This document shows, piece by piece, positions 33,187 through 41,576 of a stretch of DNA of 64,000 bases. The notes under the pieces were generated by a model. The model had not been told where the DNA came from, ran no database searches, and saw only the letters and a list, made by a program, of their open reading frames with translations. The position numbers and the translations under genes are program-made. Positions within the stretch are counted from its first letter, which is position 1; every line of letters starts with the position of its first letter. Origin of the DNA: Rhodobacteraceae bacterium Alg231-30. Its GTDB lineage: Bacteria > Pseudomonadota > Alphaproteobacteria > Rhodobacterales > Rhodobacteraceae. The stretch covers positions 538,663 through 602,662 of the forward strand of contig FREU01000002.1 of assembly GCA_900143615.1 (NCBI GenBank), written 5' to 3'.

Positions 33187-35461
33187 TGTAACTCAAGACG
33201 GGATCTTCCTTTCAATCATCATCAATTGCTACAACTACGAGCGCTTTGTCGGCGAGGCGATCGAAAGTGCGCTTGCGGCCTCAGACGCTGATTGCGAGAT
33301 TATCGTGGTTGATGATGGCTCCACGGACGGCTCGCTGGATATCATTCGCAGCTATGAGAATGTTCAAGTTGTGCAAAAGGAGAATGGGGGTCAGGCCTCT
33401 GCACTCAATGCCGGATTCAAACAGGCGCGCGGACGCTATGTCCATTTTCTTGATGCCGATGATTTATTGCTCAAAGACGCGGTGAAGGTCATTCGCGACA
33501 CCATGCCCGGCCAACATTTGATGTGGTATGCGATTGAGGTTCTGGACGAAGATCTGGGTGTCGTCTCCTATTATCCCTCCAGCAGAGTCCCACCCGAACG
33601 CAGTTTTTGGAGCACCTATTTTGGGAAAGGCGCAGCTTGGCTGCGACCGATGTCCGGCAACGTGTTTTCCCGAGAGCTATTGTCCAAGACCTTTCCCTTG
33701 CCGGAAGGGAACTGGAGAATTTGCGCAGATCACATCGCGCTTTGTCTGGCCGCACTTTACACAGATTACCAAGGCAGCAATCAGGTGATCAACCAGTATC
33801 GGTTTCACGGCGATAACCTGTATTTTTCCAATACTCTCTCATCACTGGACACGCATATTTATGAGGATCCGTATTTCATAAAGAATAGCACCCATTACCG
33901 GCATTTCTTTGTCGCCGGGTGTGATTGCCTTATGCGTGTCTCCGATCCGGAACGATACGCCGCGGTCCTGAATCACTGGCTCGCTTTCGGAGAAAAACTC
34001 AAGGAAGATGCGGAGCTGCTTGAGACCCATTATGACGAAATCAGCGAGGCCTCGGATCGGCTCTTGCGATCACAGCGCCCTAGTTTTTGGCAAGTTGCCG
34101 CGCAAAACCTGTTTCGCACGCAGGTCGACCCGCTGCACCTTTCGGCATTTCATGTGCCGCCTGAGGCAGATGCTCTCAACCCTCAGAATACGCCCACGCC
34201 GCCGCCCTTTTTGGAAATGGAACGCGAGCTGACCCCAGACGCGCTTGCCACTCACTTTCAAGGCGGCTTCAAAGTGTGGAATGAAATATCTGATGAATGG
34301 TCCTATAGCCTCAGTCAGGCCTGTCGCTTCCGTGCCGCGGTCAATCGCATGTCCGGGGTTTTTCGCTTTTCGATGACCCTTACGGCGGAAACAGTCTATG
34401 GCGATGTCAGGATTGTAAATTGCGACGGGCGCATCGCCGAAGTCAAACACATCGATGACGCTTGGCTGGCCGACATCCCCTGTAGCTGGGTGATCAATGG
34501 TGTTCTGGAATTCTACTTGGTTTTCGAAGCCCTCGGACTTCCCCAGGCCGACGAATGGTCAAGTTTCGATACCTGCCTGACCGGTGGATATTTGCGCAGT
34601 TGCAAGTTTCAGGTCCCGCCTGCCAGCCATTTCTACAAACCGTTGCACCTTGGCGAAACCTTATCTGCGAGAACATTGCTTTCCCCAGTCCGCCATCTGG
34701 CGAACCAGATAGACGAAACCGGGCCCGTGACTCTTTCGCGGACGCCGACTTATTTTGGAATGTCTTTGCCTTTCAAAACATCGGACCACGAGCGACTGGT
34801 CTTTGATGTTCAAAACACCAGCGACGCGCCATGCGCGATCAAAGTTGTCACAGATTTCGCGGATCTCGAGACGACGCGGAATATATCGGATCAGATTGTA
34901 CTCCCCTCCAAGTTTCAGGGAAAAATCTCCATCCCCATTGGATTTGAACTTTTCGCAGAAACCTTGCCAGAGGTCGCACTGTCGTTGCTTGCCTCAGTTG
35001 ACCAATCCGGCCAGATTTCCGTTCGCAACATCACCCTTGCGCAGTCAAAGGCGAACGTGGTGCATATGCCGCCAGACAACTCAATCACCTTCGGTCCAAA
35101 CTCGATCGCAGGGTCCACGCTTGGCAAAGGATGGCTGCAAGGGTCTGCAGGTATCGTTGCGAATTCGCAAACCCCTGAGGATTTAGTCATTATTCTTGAA
35201 GACGACATGCCCAAATCCCTGCTCATGCGTTTTGAAAAACCACGGCGCAGCCGGTATGATCAGGTCCCAAATGAACTCTGGGTGACGCTCAACGGACGCG
35301 TTGTTTGCTGTCCTTTGTGCGACGAAGCCACTTATCGCCTCGACGTTGACACGGCACAGCATATCGCAATTTCTGGATGGTGGAGCGAAACCGCTTTTGG
35401 AGATGCCGAACTGGTGCGCATTTCAACACAGCGCGCTCCCAATGATGAAGCAATTCTCTGA
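33179..35461 (+). CDS. Family 2 glycosyltransferase with large C-terminal region
   Basis: A 760-residue protein. The first 230 or so residues are a GT-A fold (GT2): [31 protein letters not shown] at 44-52 and the metal-binding LDADD at 91-95. The remaining 500 residues are not a known transferase domain; they include an [15 protein letters not shown] region and a C-terminal part rich in beta-strand-like sequence ending near [17 protein letters not shown]. There are no membrane segments. It overlaps the decarboxylase by eight bases. It probably adds a sugar to a surface polysaccharide; the donor and the role of the C-terminal region are unknown. Confidence 0.82.
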   Translation: MDDVTQDGIFLSIIINCYNYERFVGEAIESALAASDADCEIIVVDDGSTDGSLDIIRSYENVQVVQKENGGQASALNAGFKQARGRYVHFLDADDLLLKDAVKVIRDTMPGQHLMWYAIEVLDEDLGVVSYYPSSRVPPERSFWSTYFGKGAAWLRPMSGNVFSRELLSKTFPLPEGNWRICADHIALCLAALYTDYQGSNQVINQYRFHGDNLYFSNTLSSLDTHIYEDPYFIKNSTHYRHFFVAGCDCLMRVSDPERYAAVLNHWLAFGEKLKEDAELLETHYDEISEASDRLLRSQRPSFWQVAAQNLFRTQVDPLHLSAFHVPPEADALNPQNTPTPPPFLEMERELTPDALATHFQGGFKVWNEISDEWSYSLSQACRFRAAVNRMSGVFRFSMTLTAETVYGDVRIVNCDGRIAEVKHIDDAWLADIPCSWVINGVLEFYLVFEALGLPQADEWSSFDTCLTGGYLRSCKFQVPPASHFYKPLHLGETLSARTLLSPVRHLANQIDETGPVTLSRTPTYFGMSLPFKTSDHERLVFDVQNTSDAPCAIKVVTDFADLETTRNISDQIVLPSKFQGKISIPIGFELFAETLPEVALSLLASVDQSGQISVRNITLAQSKANVVHMPPDNSITFGPNSIAGSTLGKGWLQGSAGIVANSQTPEDLVIILEDDMPKSLLMRFEKPRRSRYDQVPNELWVTLNGRVVCCPLCDEATYRLDVDTAQHIAISGWWSETAFGDAELVRISTQRAPNDEAIL

Positions 35462-35555
35462 AACTGCGGTTTTCTTGACCGTAAGCTGAAAAACTGCTAA
35501 TTTTTAACAACTTTAGCAATATTTTGACCCGACGTATTTGACCCAAGGAAAAGAG

Positions 35556-35957
35556 ATGCAAAAGTTCATTAAGGCTCTTATCGCCGGTGTTGTGGGAGCG
35601 AGCGCAACGCAAGCTGCCGCGCGCATCCCGCTGGAAGATGAACTGTATCAGGCAACCTTGGATCAGCGAACACTCGCAGCTGCGGAAGTGTTCACAAACA
35701 CATTTCCTGACTCAAAATTCGCTGGGGAGATCGATGCGCTCGTCAACGAGCTGATCCTGATACAGGTCCGCAACCCCAGTTTTGAACCCGGCGAGTCCCT
35801 GCTGGCCAAACACGGACAGAAAAAAGCTAAAGGCGCCCGAAACAACAGGGGCAAGGGATATTCCAAGGGTAAAAGCCAGCGCAAAGGCAAAGGACACCAC
35901 AAGGGGAAAGGCAAAGGGCATCACAAAGGCAAGGGAAAAGGACACGGTCGCTACTAA
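35556..35957 (+). CDS. Small secreted Lys/Gly/His-rich protein
   Basis: A 133-residue protein. Residues 1-20 form a signal-like segment (KFIKALIAGVVGASATQA, possible cleavage at AAA). A helical middle part of about 70 residues (LEDELYQATLDQRTLAAAEVF, DALVNELILIQVRNPSFEPGESLL) is followed by a tail of about 45 residues made almost entirely of Lys, Gly, His and Ser in GKGHHK-type repeats. AAGGA precedes the ATG. It lies inside the polysaccharide cluster on the same strand. A cationic tail could bind acidic polysaccharide or metal ions; this is inference. I recognise no family. Confidence 0.65.
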   Translation: MQKFIKALIAGVVGASATQAAARIPLEDELYQATLDQRTLAAAEVFTNTFPDSKFAGEIDALVNELILIQVRNPSFEPGESLLAKHGQKKAKGARNNRGKGYSKGKSQRKGKGHHKGKGKGHHKGKGKGHGRY

Positions 35958-36035
35958 ATCCCAATCGATTTTGCCCTTTGGAAACTTGACGACCATGAAG
36001 CCTTTGACCCCTTTTGATAGCCCGATTGGCGACCT

Positions 36036-37256
36036 GTGAAACTACGTCACTTTTTTCTACAAAATCTGTCTCGAAAGACCGGCACCCCCAATGCGTTGAT
36101 CATCGACCATTCTTTAATGGATGCCGCCGGGCACCACCTCAATGTCACGCAAGCATTGATCAAAACATTCTCGGATGCCGGCATCACACCTCGTGTAATG
36201 TCTCACCAAGCGTTCTCGGCGGAAAAGTGTGGTGTGCCCAATTGCACACCCGCGTTTTTAAACCGCACCTACGACGGTGTCAGCGAGGCCCTAGCCGCCC
36301 CGGCTCTTCAAGCGCCACTTGCGCGCAAGTTTCAGGTCGAACTTTCACATTTTCTGACCGATGCTTGCGAAACCATCATTGTTTTTCCAACCGTGACGTT
36401 CATGGAATTGCCCGGAATTGCCGCTTGGGTGTCAAATCATCCCAACAGGCAAAACCTTCAGGTATTTTTCTGGCTGGTATTTGGCCCCGAATTCCTCACC
36501 CAAAAGCCTTCAGAAGAGGCTTTGGTGGAGACGTGGAGCCGAGAAGGGTTTGAGGCTTTAGAAAGGGCTGCGAGAACCGGGGCCCGCGTGTGTCCGATCG
36601 TAGAAACGCCGGGGTTGAAAGACCGCTGGCAGCCGTTGTGTAAACTCCCGATTTCCGTGATACGCCTGCCCTCCATGGTGCACCATTTGGCAAAGGCCAG
36701 CGGCACTCGCACCCAAAGCGCACCCGTCATTGGCTACGGGGGGGATGTACGAGACGGTAAGGGGTTTGAGCATCTGCCAGAGATTGTGGAACAGGTGTTG
36801 TCACACCATCCACATGTGCGCTTTGATTTGCGTCTTGCAATTGACTCTACGCGCGATGATCTCCCCCGCATTGCAGCCCTTAAAGCACTGGGCGATCGCG
36901 TTTCAGTGCAAACAGGAAGTATGCAGCCGCTCGCGTTTCAGACGTTTCTTTCTGAATGTGATCTCATCCTACTGCCTTACGACCCTCAGATTTACGCGCT
37001 GCGCGGATCCTCTATCTGCGATGAGGTAGAAGCCCTTGGCCTGCCACAGATTGTGCCCAATGAGGTCAGCTTTGCCCAGAAAGTCATAACCCTTGGGAGC
37101 GCCGTTGGATTTTCCGAGTTTACGGCCGAAGCAATCACCGCTGCAGTCATTGATGCTGTCGACCAAATCGACCGTCTCACCCAAAAAGCCCAATCTCAGC
37201 GCGAACAGATTATTGATCAGAACCAACAGTTTCTTGACCTGCTAAACACCAGATAA
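36036..37256 (+). CDS. GT4-like glycosyltransferase
   Basis: A 406-residue protein with a GT-B layout. The N-terminal half has ALIIDHSLMDAAGHHLNVTQALIKTFSDAG and FFWLVFGPEFL. The C-terminal half starts VIGYGGDVRDGKGFEHLPEIVEQVL and has VRFDLRLAID, SECDLILLPYDPQIYALRGSSICDEVEALGLPQIVP, typical of the GT4 nucleotide-sugar-binding domain. The start is GTG 36036. It follows the Lys/Gly/His-rich gene and precedes the epimerase by 12 bases, forming one run. The acceptor is unknown. Confidence 0.78.
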   Translation: MKLRHFFLQNLSRKTGTPNALIIDHSLMDAAGHHLNVTQALIKTFSDAGITPRVMSHQAFSAEKCGVPNCTPAFLNRTYDGVSEALAAPALQAPLARKFQVELSHFLTDACETIIVFPTVTFMELPGIAAWVSNHPNRQNLQVFFWLVFGPEFLTQKPSEEALVETWSREGFEALERAARTGARVCPIVETPGLKDRWQPLCKLPISVIRLPSMVHHLAKASGTRTQSAPVIGYGGDVRDGKGFEHLPEIVEQVLSHHPHVRFDLRLAIDSTRDDLPRIAALKALGDRVSVQTGSMQPLAFQTFLSECDLILLPYDPQIYALRGSSICDEVEALGLPQIVPNEVSFAQKVITLGSAVGFSEFTAEAITAAVIDAVDQIDRLTQKAQSQREQIIDQNQQFLDLLNTR

Positions 37257-37268
37257 GACGGAGACTCC

Positions 37269-38330
37269 ATGTCACTTATTATCGTCACCGGATCGAGCGG
37301 CCTCGTCGGCTCCGAAACCGTCAAATACTATTGCCAGTTGGGTGCTGATGTCATCGGCATCGATAACGACCAGCGGGCCGCCTTTTTTGGCGACAGTGCC
37401 AGTACCGCTCATATGGCGCACGCGTTGTCTCAACAGTTCCCGAACTTTACGCATGTCGATTGCGACATTCGAGACTACGCCCAAATCGAAAGCATACTCA
37501 AACGGCACAACACCGCGATCTCCGGCATCATTCATACCGCAGCCCAACCTTCCCATGATTGGGCTGCCAGCGCTCCGGCACTGGATTTCGAAATCAACGC
37601 CGTGGCAACTCTGCGCCTGCTCGAACTGGCGCGCACCTACTGCCCGACAACCCCCTTTGTCTTTACTTCGACCAACAAAGTTTACGGAGATCACGTAAAC
37701 GACCAGCAATATGACGAGCGCGCAACACGCTGGGAAATCTCAGAACAGCACTCTTGGTTTTCGCATGGTGTTCCCGAATCTGCGTCTATCGATGCAACCA
37801 AACACTCCGTCTTTGGCGTCTCAAAGGCTTCCGCGGATTTGATGGTTCAGGAATATGGCCGGTATTTCGACTTGCCGACAGCCTGCTTTAGATGTGGGTG
37901 CATCACCGGCTCCGACCACTCTGGTGTTAAGCTGCACGGTTTTCTGTCCTACCTCGTAAACTGCGCCCAAAATGACCGGCCCTATACGGTGATTGGACAC
38001 AAGGGCAAACAAGTGCGCGACAACATTCACGGCTCAGACCTTGTGGCCGCATTCGCCGCCTTCATTGAAGCTCCCCGTATTGGCGAGGTTTACAACATGG
38101 GCGGCGGCAGAGAGATCAATGTCTCAATGCTAGAAGCGATCGCACAATGCGAAGCCAGAACCGGACGGCAAATGCGCATCAATGTTGACGACGAAATGCG
38201 CAGCGGAGATCATATCTGGTGGATTTCAGACCTTCGAAAATTCAAAACCCACTACCCAGACTGGCGCATGAAGTTCAATTTGGATCTTGTTTTTGACGAT
38301 CTGTTTGAAACTGGCGAGAGGTCTGATTGA
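37269..38330 (+). CDS. NDP-sugar epimerase/dehydratase (CDP-paratose 2-epimerase-like)
   Basis: A 353-residue extended SDR. The NAD-binding segment reads VTGSSGLVGSETVKYY at residues 6-21, then IDNDQRAAFFG, HTAAQPSHDWA and FTSTNKVYGDHVND. The active-site region is HSVFGVSKASADLMVQEYGRYF, so the usual catalytic Tyr is Phe182 while Lys186 is kept. I recall the same Phe in many homologues annotated as CDP-paratose/tyvelose 2-epimerase, so it is probably a subgroup feature. The later LHGFLSYLVNCAQN and KGKQVRDNIHGSDLV support that subgroup. It completes the polysaccharide run. The substrate is uncertain. Confidence 0.8.
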   Translation: MSLIIVTGSSGLVGSETVKYYCQLGADVIGIDNDQRAAFFGDSASTAHMAHALSQQFPNFTHVDCDIRDYAQIESILKRHNTAISGIIHTAAQPSHDWAASAPALDFEINAVATLRLLELARTYCPTTPFVFTSTNKVYGDHVNDQQYDERATRWEISEQHSWFSHGVPESASIDATKHSVFGVSKASADLMVQEYGRYFDLPTACFRCGCITGSDHSGVKLHGFLSYLVNCAQNDRPYTVIGHKGKQVRDNIHGSDLVAAFAAFIEAPRIGEVYNMGGGREINVSMLEAIAQCEARTGRQMRINVDDEMRSGDHIWWISDLRKFKTHYPDWRMKFNLDLVFDDLFETGERSD

Positions 38331-38452
38331 TCGCGATCTTTCAAGCGCTTTCTCAGCTCAAAATAGAAATATTGCGCTCTTTGCCCCGGCATCGCCGCCA
38401 TGAAGGCCTGCGTTACGAGGTCCGCGACGACGGGGAATATCAAATCCGATAG
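38327..38452 (+). CDS. Possible 41-residue peptide overlapping the epimerase stop
   Basis: A TTG start at 38327 overlaps the epimerase stop (TTGA), with GAGAGG six bases upstream. The product begins IAIFQALSQLKIEILRSLPR and ends in charged residues before TAG. It could be a coupled small protein or the remnant of a lost gene. There is no family evidence. Confidence 0.3.
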   Translation: MIAIFQALSQLKIEILRSLPRHRRHEGLRYEVRDDGEYQIR

Positions 38453-38571
38453 GTGTGAATTGGACGCTCCCACAGGATCTCGTCATTCAAAAACCTGAGA
38501 AGAAAGAGCGCTGATAGCATTCCTTTTGAAACGCATGTGCCTTTGATCTCCGGTGCAACATGACGGCTTGG

Positions 38572-39582
38572 CTAAGCGTCAATCGCAACGACGCCGCTGA
38601 TCAGATTTTCCCGCATCAAACGTTGCTCTAAAGTGCCCTTTGGAAACGCAATCTCTGCCAGATAGATGTCGCGTTTTTCGGCACTATCGCGCGCGAACTT
38701 AATGGCGTCGGCGGGTGACACTGCTGAGAAATGCAACGGATCCCGCGCGCGCATCTGACACAGCCTGTCCAGATCATCGGCCAGCACCGTTGCAATCTTG
38801 GGATAGCCGCCGGTGGTTTGATGATCCGCCAGAAGAACGGTGGCAACTCCATCCCCCGCGACTTGGACGGAACCGCGCACAATTGGCTCAGACGGGATGG
38901 AAAGAGCACCTGAAAGATCAAGTTTTGGCCCAGACAGGCGAACGCCCATGCGATCATAAGCATCCGTCAAGGCGAACTCTTGCGTGTGAAATGCGGCCAG
39001 CGCGGCACTTGAGAAGTACTTGTCCTGCGGACCCAGAACGACGCGGCAGTGTGATCCTGCCTCCACAAAATCGGGACGCAGAATGTCACCGTGCCGCTCT
39101 TCACGTAGCTGCGTATCACTGACTTGCAACAATTGACCCGCGTGTAATTGGCCACCGCCAAAACCGGATGTCGAGTGGGTCGCACTATGCCCAAGCCATT
39201 TAGGCGTCTGCACATTTCCAGCAAAAGCCAGATAGGCCCAACTGCCCGATTTACCGGGTCGAATGGTAAGCTTTTCACCTTGTTCAAGAGCGAAGGTAGT
39301 CCAACTGCTCAGCCTGTCTCCGGCACGGTCGATGGAGAAGTCTCCGCCTGCCACAGCCAGTGATAGCGCCCCTGACAGACATTCCAGTATGAGACCGCCC
39401 ATGGAAATTTCAACGGCAGTTGCTTGGGCGGGGTTGCCGAGCGCCACATTGGCGGCCGCATGGGACAGGCGATCCATTGGACCCGACGCCGCCACACCAA
39501 AACGCATATGGCCAACGCGACCGGCGTCCTGAAAGGTCACCAAGGGACCAGCAAAGCTAACGCGTAAAGTGGCTTGGCTCAT
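38572..39582 (-). CDS. pxpC: 5-oxoprolinase subunit C (biotin-dependent carboxyltransferase family)
   Basis: A 336-residue protein of the allophanate-hydrolase-subunit-2 family. Recognisable blocks are GPLVTFQDAGRVGHMRFGVAASGPMDRLSHAAANVALGNP, FALTDAYDRMGVRLSGPKL and VLLADHQTTGGYPKIATVLADDLDRLCQM. With PxpA and PxpB it hydrolyses ATP to open 5-oxoproline to glutamate. Its ATG overlaps the pxpB stop by four bases; the order pxpA-pxpB-pxpC on the minus strand is typical. Confidence 0.92.
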   Translation of the reverse strand: MSQATLRVSFAGPLVTFQDAGRVGHMRFGVAASGPMDRLSHAAANVALGNPAQATAVEISMGGLILECLSGALSLAVAGGDFSIDRAGDRLSSWTTFALEQGEKLTIRPGKSGSWAYLAFAGNVQTPKWLGHSATHSTSGFGGGQLHAGQLLQVSDTQLREERHGDILRPDFVEAGSHCRVVLGPQDKYFSSAALAAFHTQEFALTDAYDRMGVRLSGPKLDLSGALSIPSEPIVRGSVQVAGDGVATVLLADHQTTGGYPKIATVLADDLDRLCQMRARDPLHFSAVSPADAIKFARDSAEKRDIYLAEIAFPKGTLEQRLMRENLISGVVAIDA

Positions 39583-40268
39583 CCCGTCCGCCCCGTGCTC
39601 AATTCCTCAAATTCAGAGCGGGTGATCTGTTTGAATTTCACCTCATCTCCGACGTCGAACAAAAACGGCCGGTCGGGATCGCTGCGCAGGATTTCAGTGG
39701 GCGAGCGTCCGATGATGGACCATCCGGTTGGCATGGTCAGCGTGGTCACCAGACATTGCGGACCCGCGATCAACACACTGCCTGCTGGGATGTCACGGAC
39801 CGCAGCGGGTTTGCGCGGCAGCTGCAAGGCTTCGGGCACTCCAGAAAGATAAGCATAGCCCGGTGCGAACCCATACATGCCCACTTTGAAAGTGCTGGCG
39901 AGATGGGTGGCAATAACAGCCTCGCGGCTCAGACCTGTCGCCTGTACGACAGCCTCAAGGTCCGGCGCCAGATCGTCGTCGTAACAAACCAAAACTTCGC
40001 GCAAAGTGCTGTCCGCCGTGGCGGCCTCGCCTTTCCCAACCAGCGCACGGATTGTTGTCGCCATTTCGTCGTGGTCTGTCACCAACGGATCAAAATCGAC
40101 CAGCAGATTAACAAAGGCCGGTATCGTTTCGCGCAACCCTTTGGGAGAAGCTTGGGCAATCGCGCGATCCAGCTGTTGAACTTGTTGGTTCAGATCGTCA
40201 GAGATCTCATCTCCAAGACGCACCAACAGCGCATGATCCGCGATAGGTTTAAAGGACAGTGTCTGCAT
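39579..40268 (-). CDS. pxpB: 5-oxoprolinase subunit B
   Basis: A 229-residue protein of the allophanate-hydrolase-subunit-1 / KipI family. It has ADHALLVRLGD at the N-terminus, FVNLLVDFDPL, and the strongly conserved FKVGMYGFAPGYAYLSGVPEALQLPRKPAAVRDIPAGSVLIAGPQCLVTTLTMPTGWSIIGRSPTEIL. It acts with PxpA and PxpC in pyroglutamate turnover. It lies two bases after pxpA and overlaps pxpC by four bases. Confidence 0.92.
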   Translation of the reverse strand: MQTLSFKPIADHALLVRLGDEISDDLNQQVQQLDRAIAQASPKGLRETIPAFVNLLVDFDPLVTDHDEMATTIRALVGKGEAATADSTLREVLVCYDDDLAPDLEAVVQATGLSREAVIATHLASTFKVGMYGFAPGYAYLSGVPEALQLPRKPAAVRDIPAGSVLIAGPQCLVTTLTMPTGWSIIGRSPTEILRSDPDRPFLFDVGDEVKFKQITRSEFEELSTGRTG

Positions 40269-40270
40269 TT

Positions 40271-41032
40271 CTAGGGGGCCAGAAAGCCGGAAAGCGTGAC
40301 ACCCTCTGCGGTCAGCCGGTTTTGGATTTCTGTTGCCATTGCCACCGCCCCCGAACTGTCGCCGTGCACGCAGATTGAATGCGCCTCCAGAGCAATCGGA
40401 TCGCCATCGATCACCGGCATCAGGCCGGTTTTCAAAAATTCAATCAAACGCTCGGCGGCCTCATTGACATCATGGATCATTGCCCCGTCTGTGCCACGCG
40501 GGACAAGCTGACCCGAACTCAGATACCCCCTGTCCGCAAAAATCTCGGAATAGACTGATAAACCGATCTCACGCGCAGCTTGTTCCAGACAGGTTCCGGA
40601 AATGGCCAAGATCGCAAGCTGGGCATCGATCTGATGAACAACCTGGGCGATTGCACGCGCCACATCCATGTCCCGCGCCGCCAGATTTGCCAAAGCGCCA
40701 TGCGGTTTGACATAGCGCACCGAAACCGGAACCAAAGCTGAAACCGCGACTAAAGCCCCGACTTGTGCGGCAACCATACGGCCAATCTCGTCCGGGGCCA
40801 TCGGGATCACGCGTCGTCCAAACCCTTCGCGGTCGTTGTACCCGGGATGGGCGCCAACGATCACGTTATTTTTTGCCGCCAGCTTTAGGGTTTGAAACAT
40901 GGTTTCGGGATCACTGGCATGGCCACCACAAGCGATGTTCGCGCTGTTCACCAGCGCCAGCATCGCCGCATCGTTCCCCATGGGCCATGGCCCAAAGCCT
41001 TCGCCAAGGTCCGAATTTAGATCAATACGCAC
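40271..41032 (-). CDS. pxpA: 5-oxoprolinase subunit A (LamB/YcsF family)
   Basis: A 253-residue protein with the family start IDLNSDLGEGFG and the blocks VNSANIACGGHASDPETM, VGAHPGYNDREGFGRR, VRYVKPHGALAN and AEIFADRGYLSSGQLVPRG. The start is GTG 41032, preceded by AGGTCT. It is the first gene of pxpABC; the SDR remnant ends four bases upstream, so the original promoter may have been disturbed by the IS3 insertion. Confidence 0.93.
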   Translation of the reverse strand: MRIDLNSDLGEGFGPWPMGNDAAMLALVNSANIACGGHASDPETMFQTLKLAAKNNVIVGAHPGYNDREGFGRRVIPMAPDEIGRMVAAQVGALVAVSALVPVSVRYVKPHGALANLAARDMDVARAIAQVVHQIDAQLAILAISGTCLEQAAREIGLSVYSEIFADRGYLSSGQLVPRGTDGAMIHDVNEAAERLIEFLKTGLMPVIDGDPIALEAHSICVHGDSSGAVAMATEIQNRLTAEGVTLSGFLAP

Positions 41033-41035
41033 GTT

Positions 41036-41230
41036 TTAGACCTCTTTCACCGCAACAATGTCGACCAGCACGCGGCGGCCACCGTCCGGTTTATTTGTTT
41101 CACCCGTAATGTATGACGTGTCATCGCTTGCGAGGAAAGAAACAACCGACGCAATTTCGCAGGGCGCTCCATAAGGTCCCAAAAGGCCGCGCGACAGGAT
41201 GGCTTGGGTGCCCGCATCCAAAAGAGAGGC
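41036..41230 (-). pseudogene. C-terminal remnant of an SDR oxidoreductase
   Basis: About 60 codons that match only the end of a classical SDR (QAILSRGLLGPYGAPCEIASVVSFLASDDTSYITGETNKPDGG, with the usual TG-x-DGG region). The N-terminal Rossmann half and catalytic YxxxK are missing. The break coincides with the adjacent IS3 fragment, so the gene was probably truncated by that insertion. Confidence 0.7.
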
Positions 41231-41244
41231 CCCCTGTGATCATT

Positions 41245-41576
41245 TGGCCGATCCTCTCCCACGGCAGTCGTCCGCTCTCAGAGAGACAAACAGAAGAAAC
41301 TGAGCCGCTCCCCTTGTTCGGACACGCGGCTGGAGATGTTTCGGGGGTGAGGCTCGGCGCGCTTGCAGCATCCCTGAGCCATTCACCCGCGTGACTGGCA
41401 GATTATTCCCGATAGCGCTATGCGGGCGCACTTCGTTGACGCCTCTTCGCCACGCCTCAATTTTTGACCGGGCATCGTCAAGGCTCATGGGTCAATTTGT
41501 TTTGAGGCATTCTTCTCGGAACTTTCCGTTGAAGCTTGCAATGAAGGCGTTGGCATCAGACAGCCTCGCGTCCGCT
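41245..41576 (-). mobile_element. IS3-family transposase C-terminal remnant
   Basis: The minus-strand frame reads SDANAFIASFNGKFREECLKTN, then an in-frame TGA where IS3 transposases have Trp (HWF position), then MSLDDARSKIEAWRRGVNEVRPHSAIGN. The blocks SFNGxxRxECL and W-x3-YNxxRPHSAIG are the C-terminal end of IS3 OrfB. The part upstream, including the first two catalytic Asp residues, is absent, and the sequence starts directly after the RTX gene stop. The element is inactive. Confidence 0.8.
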
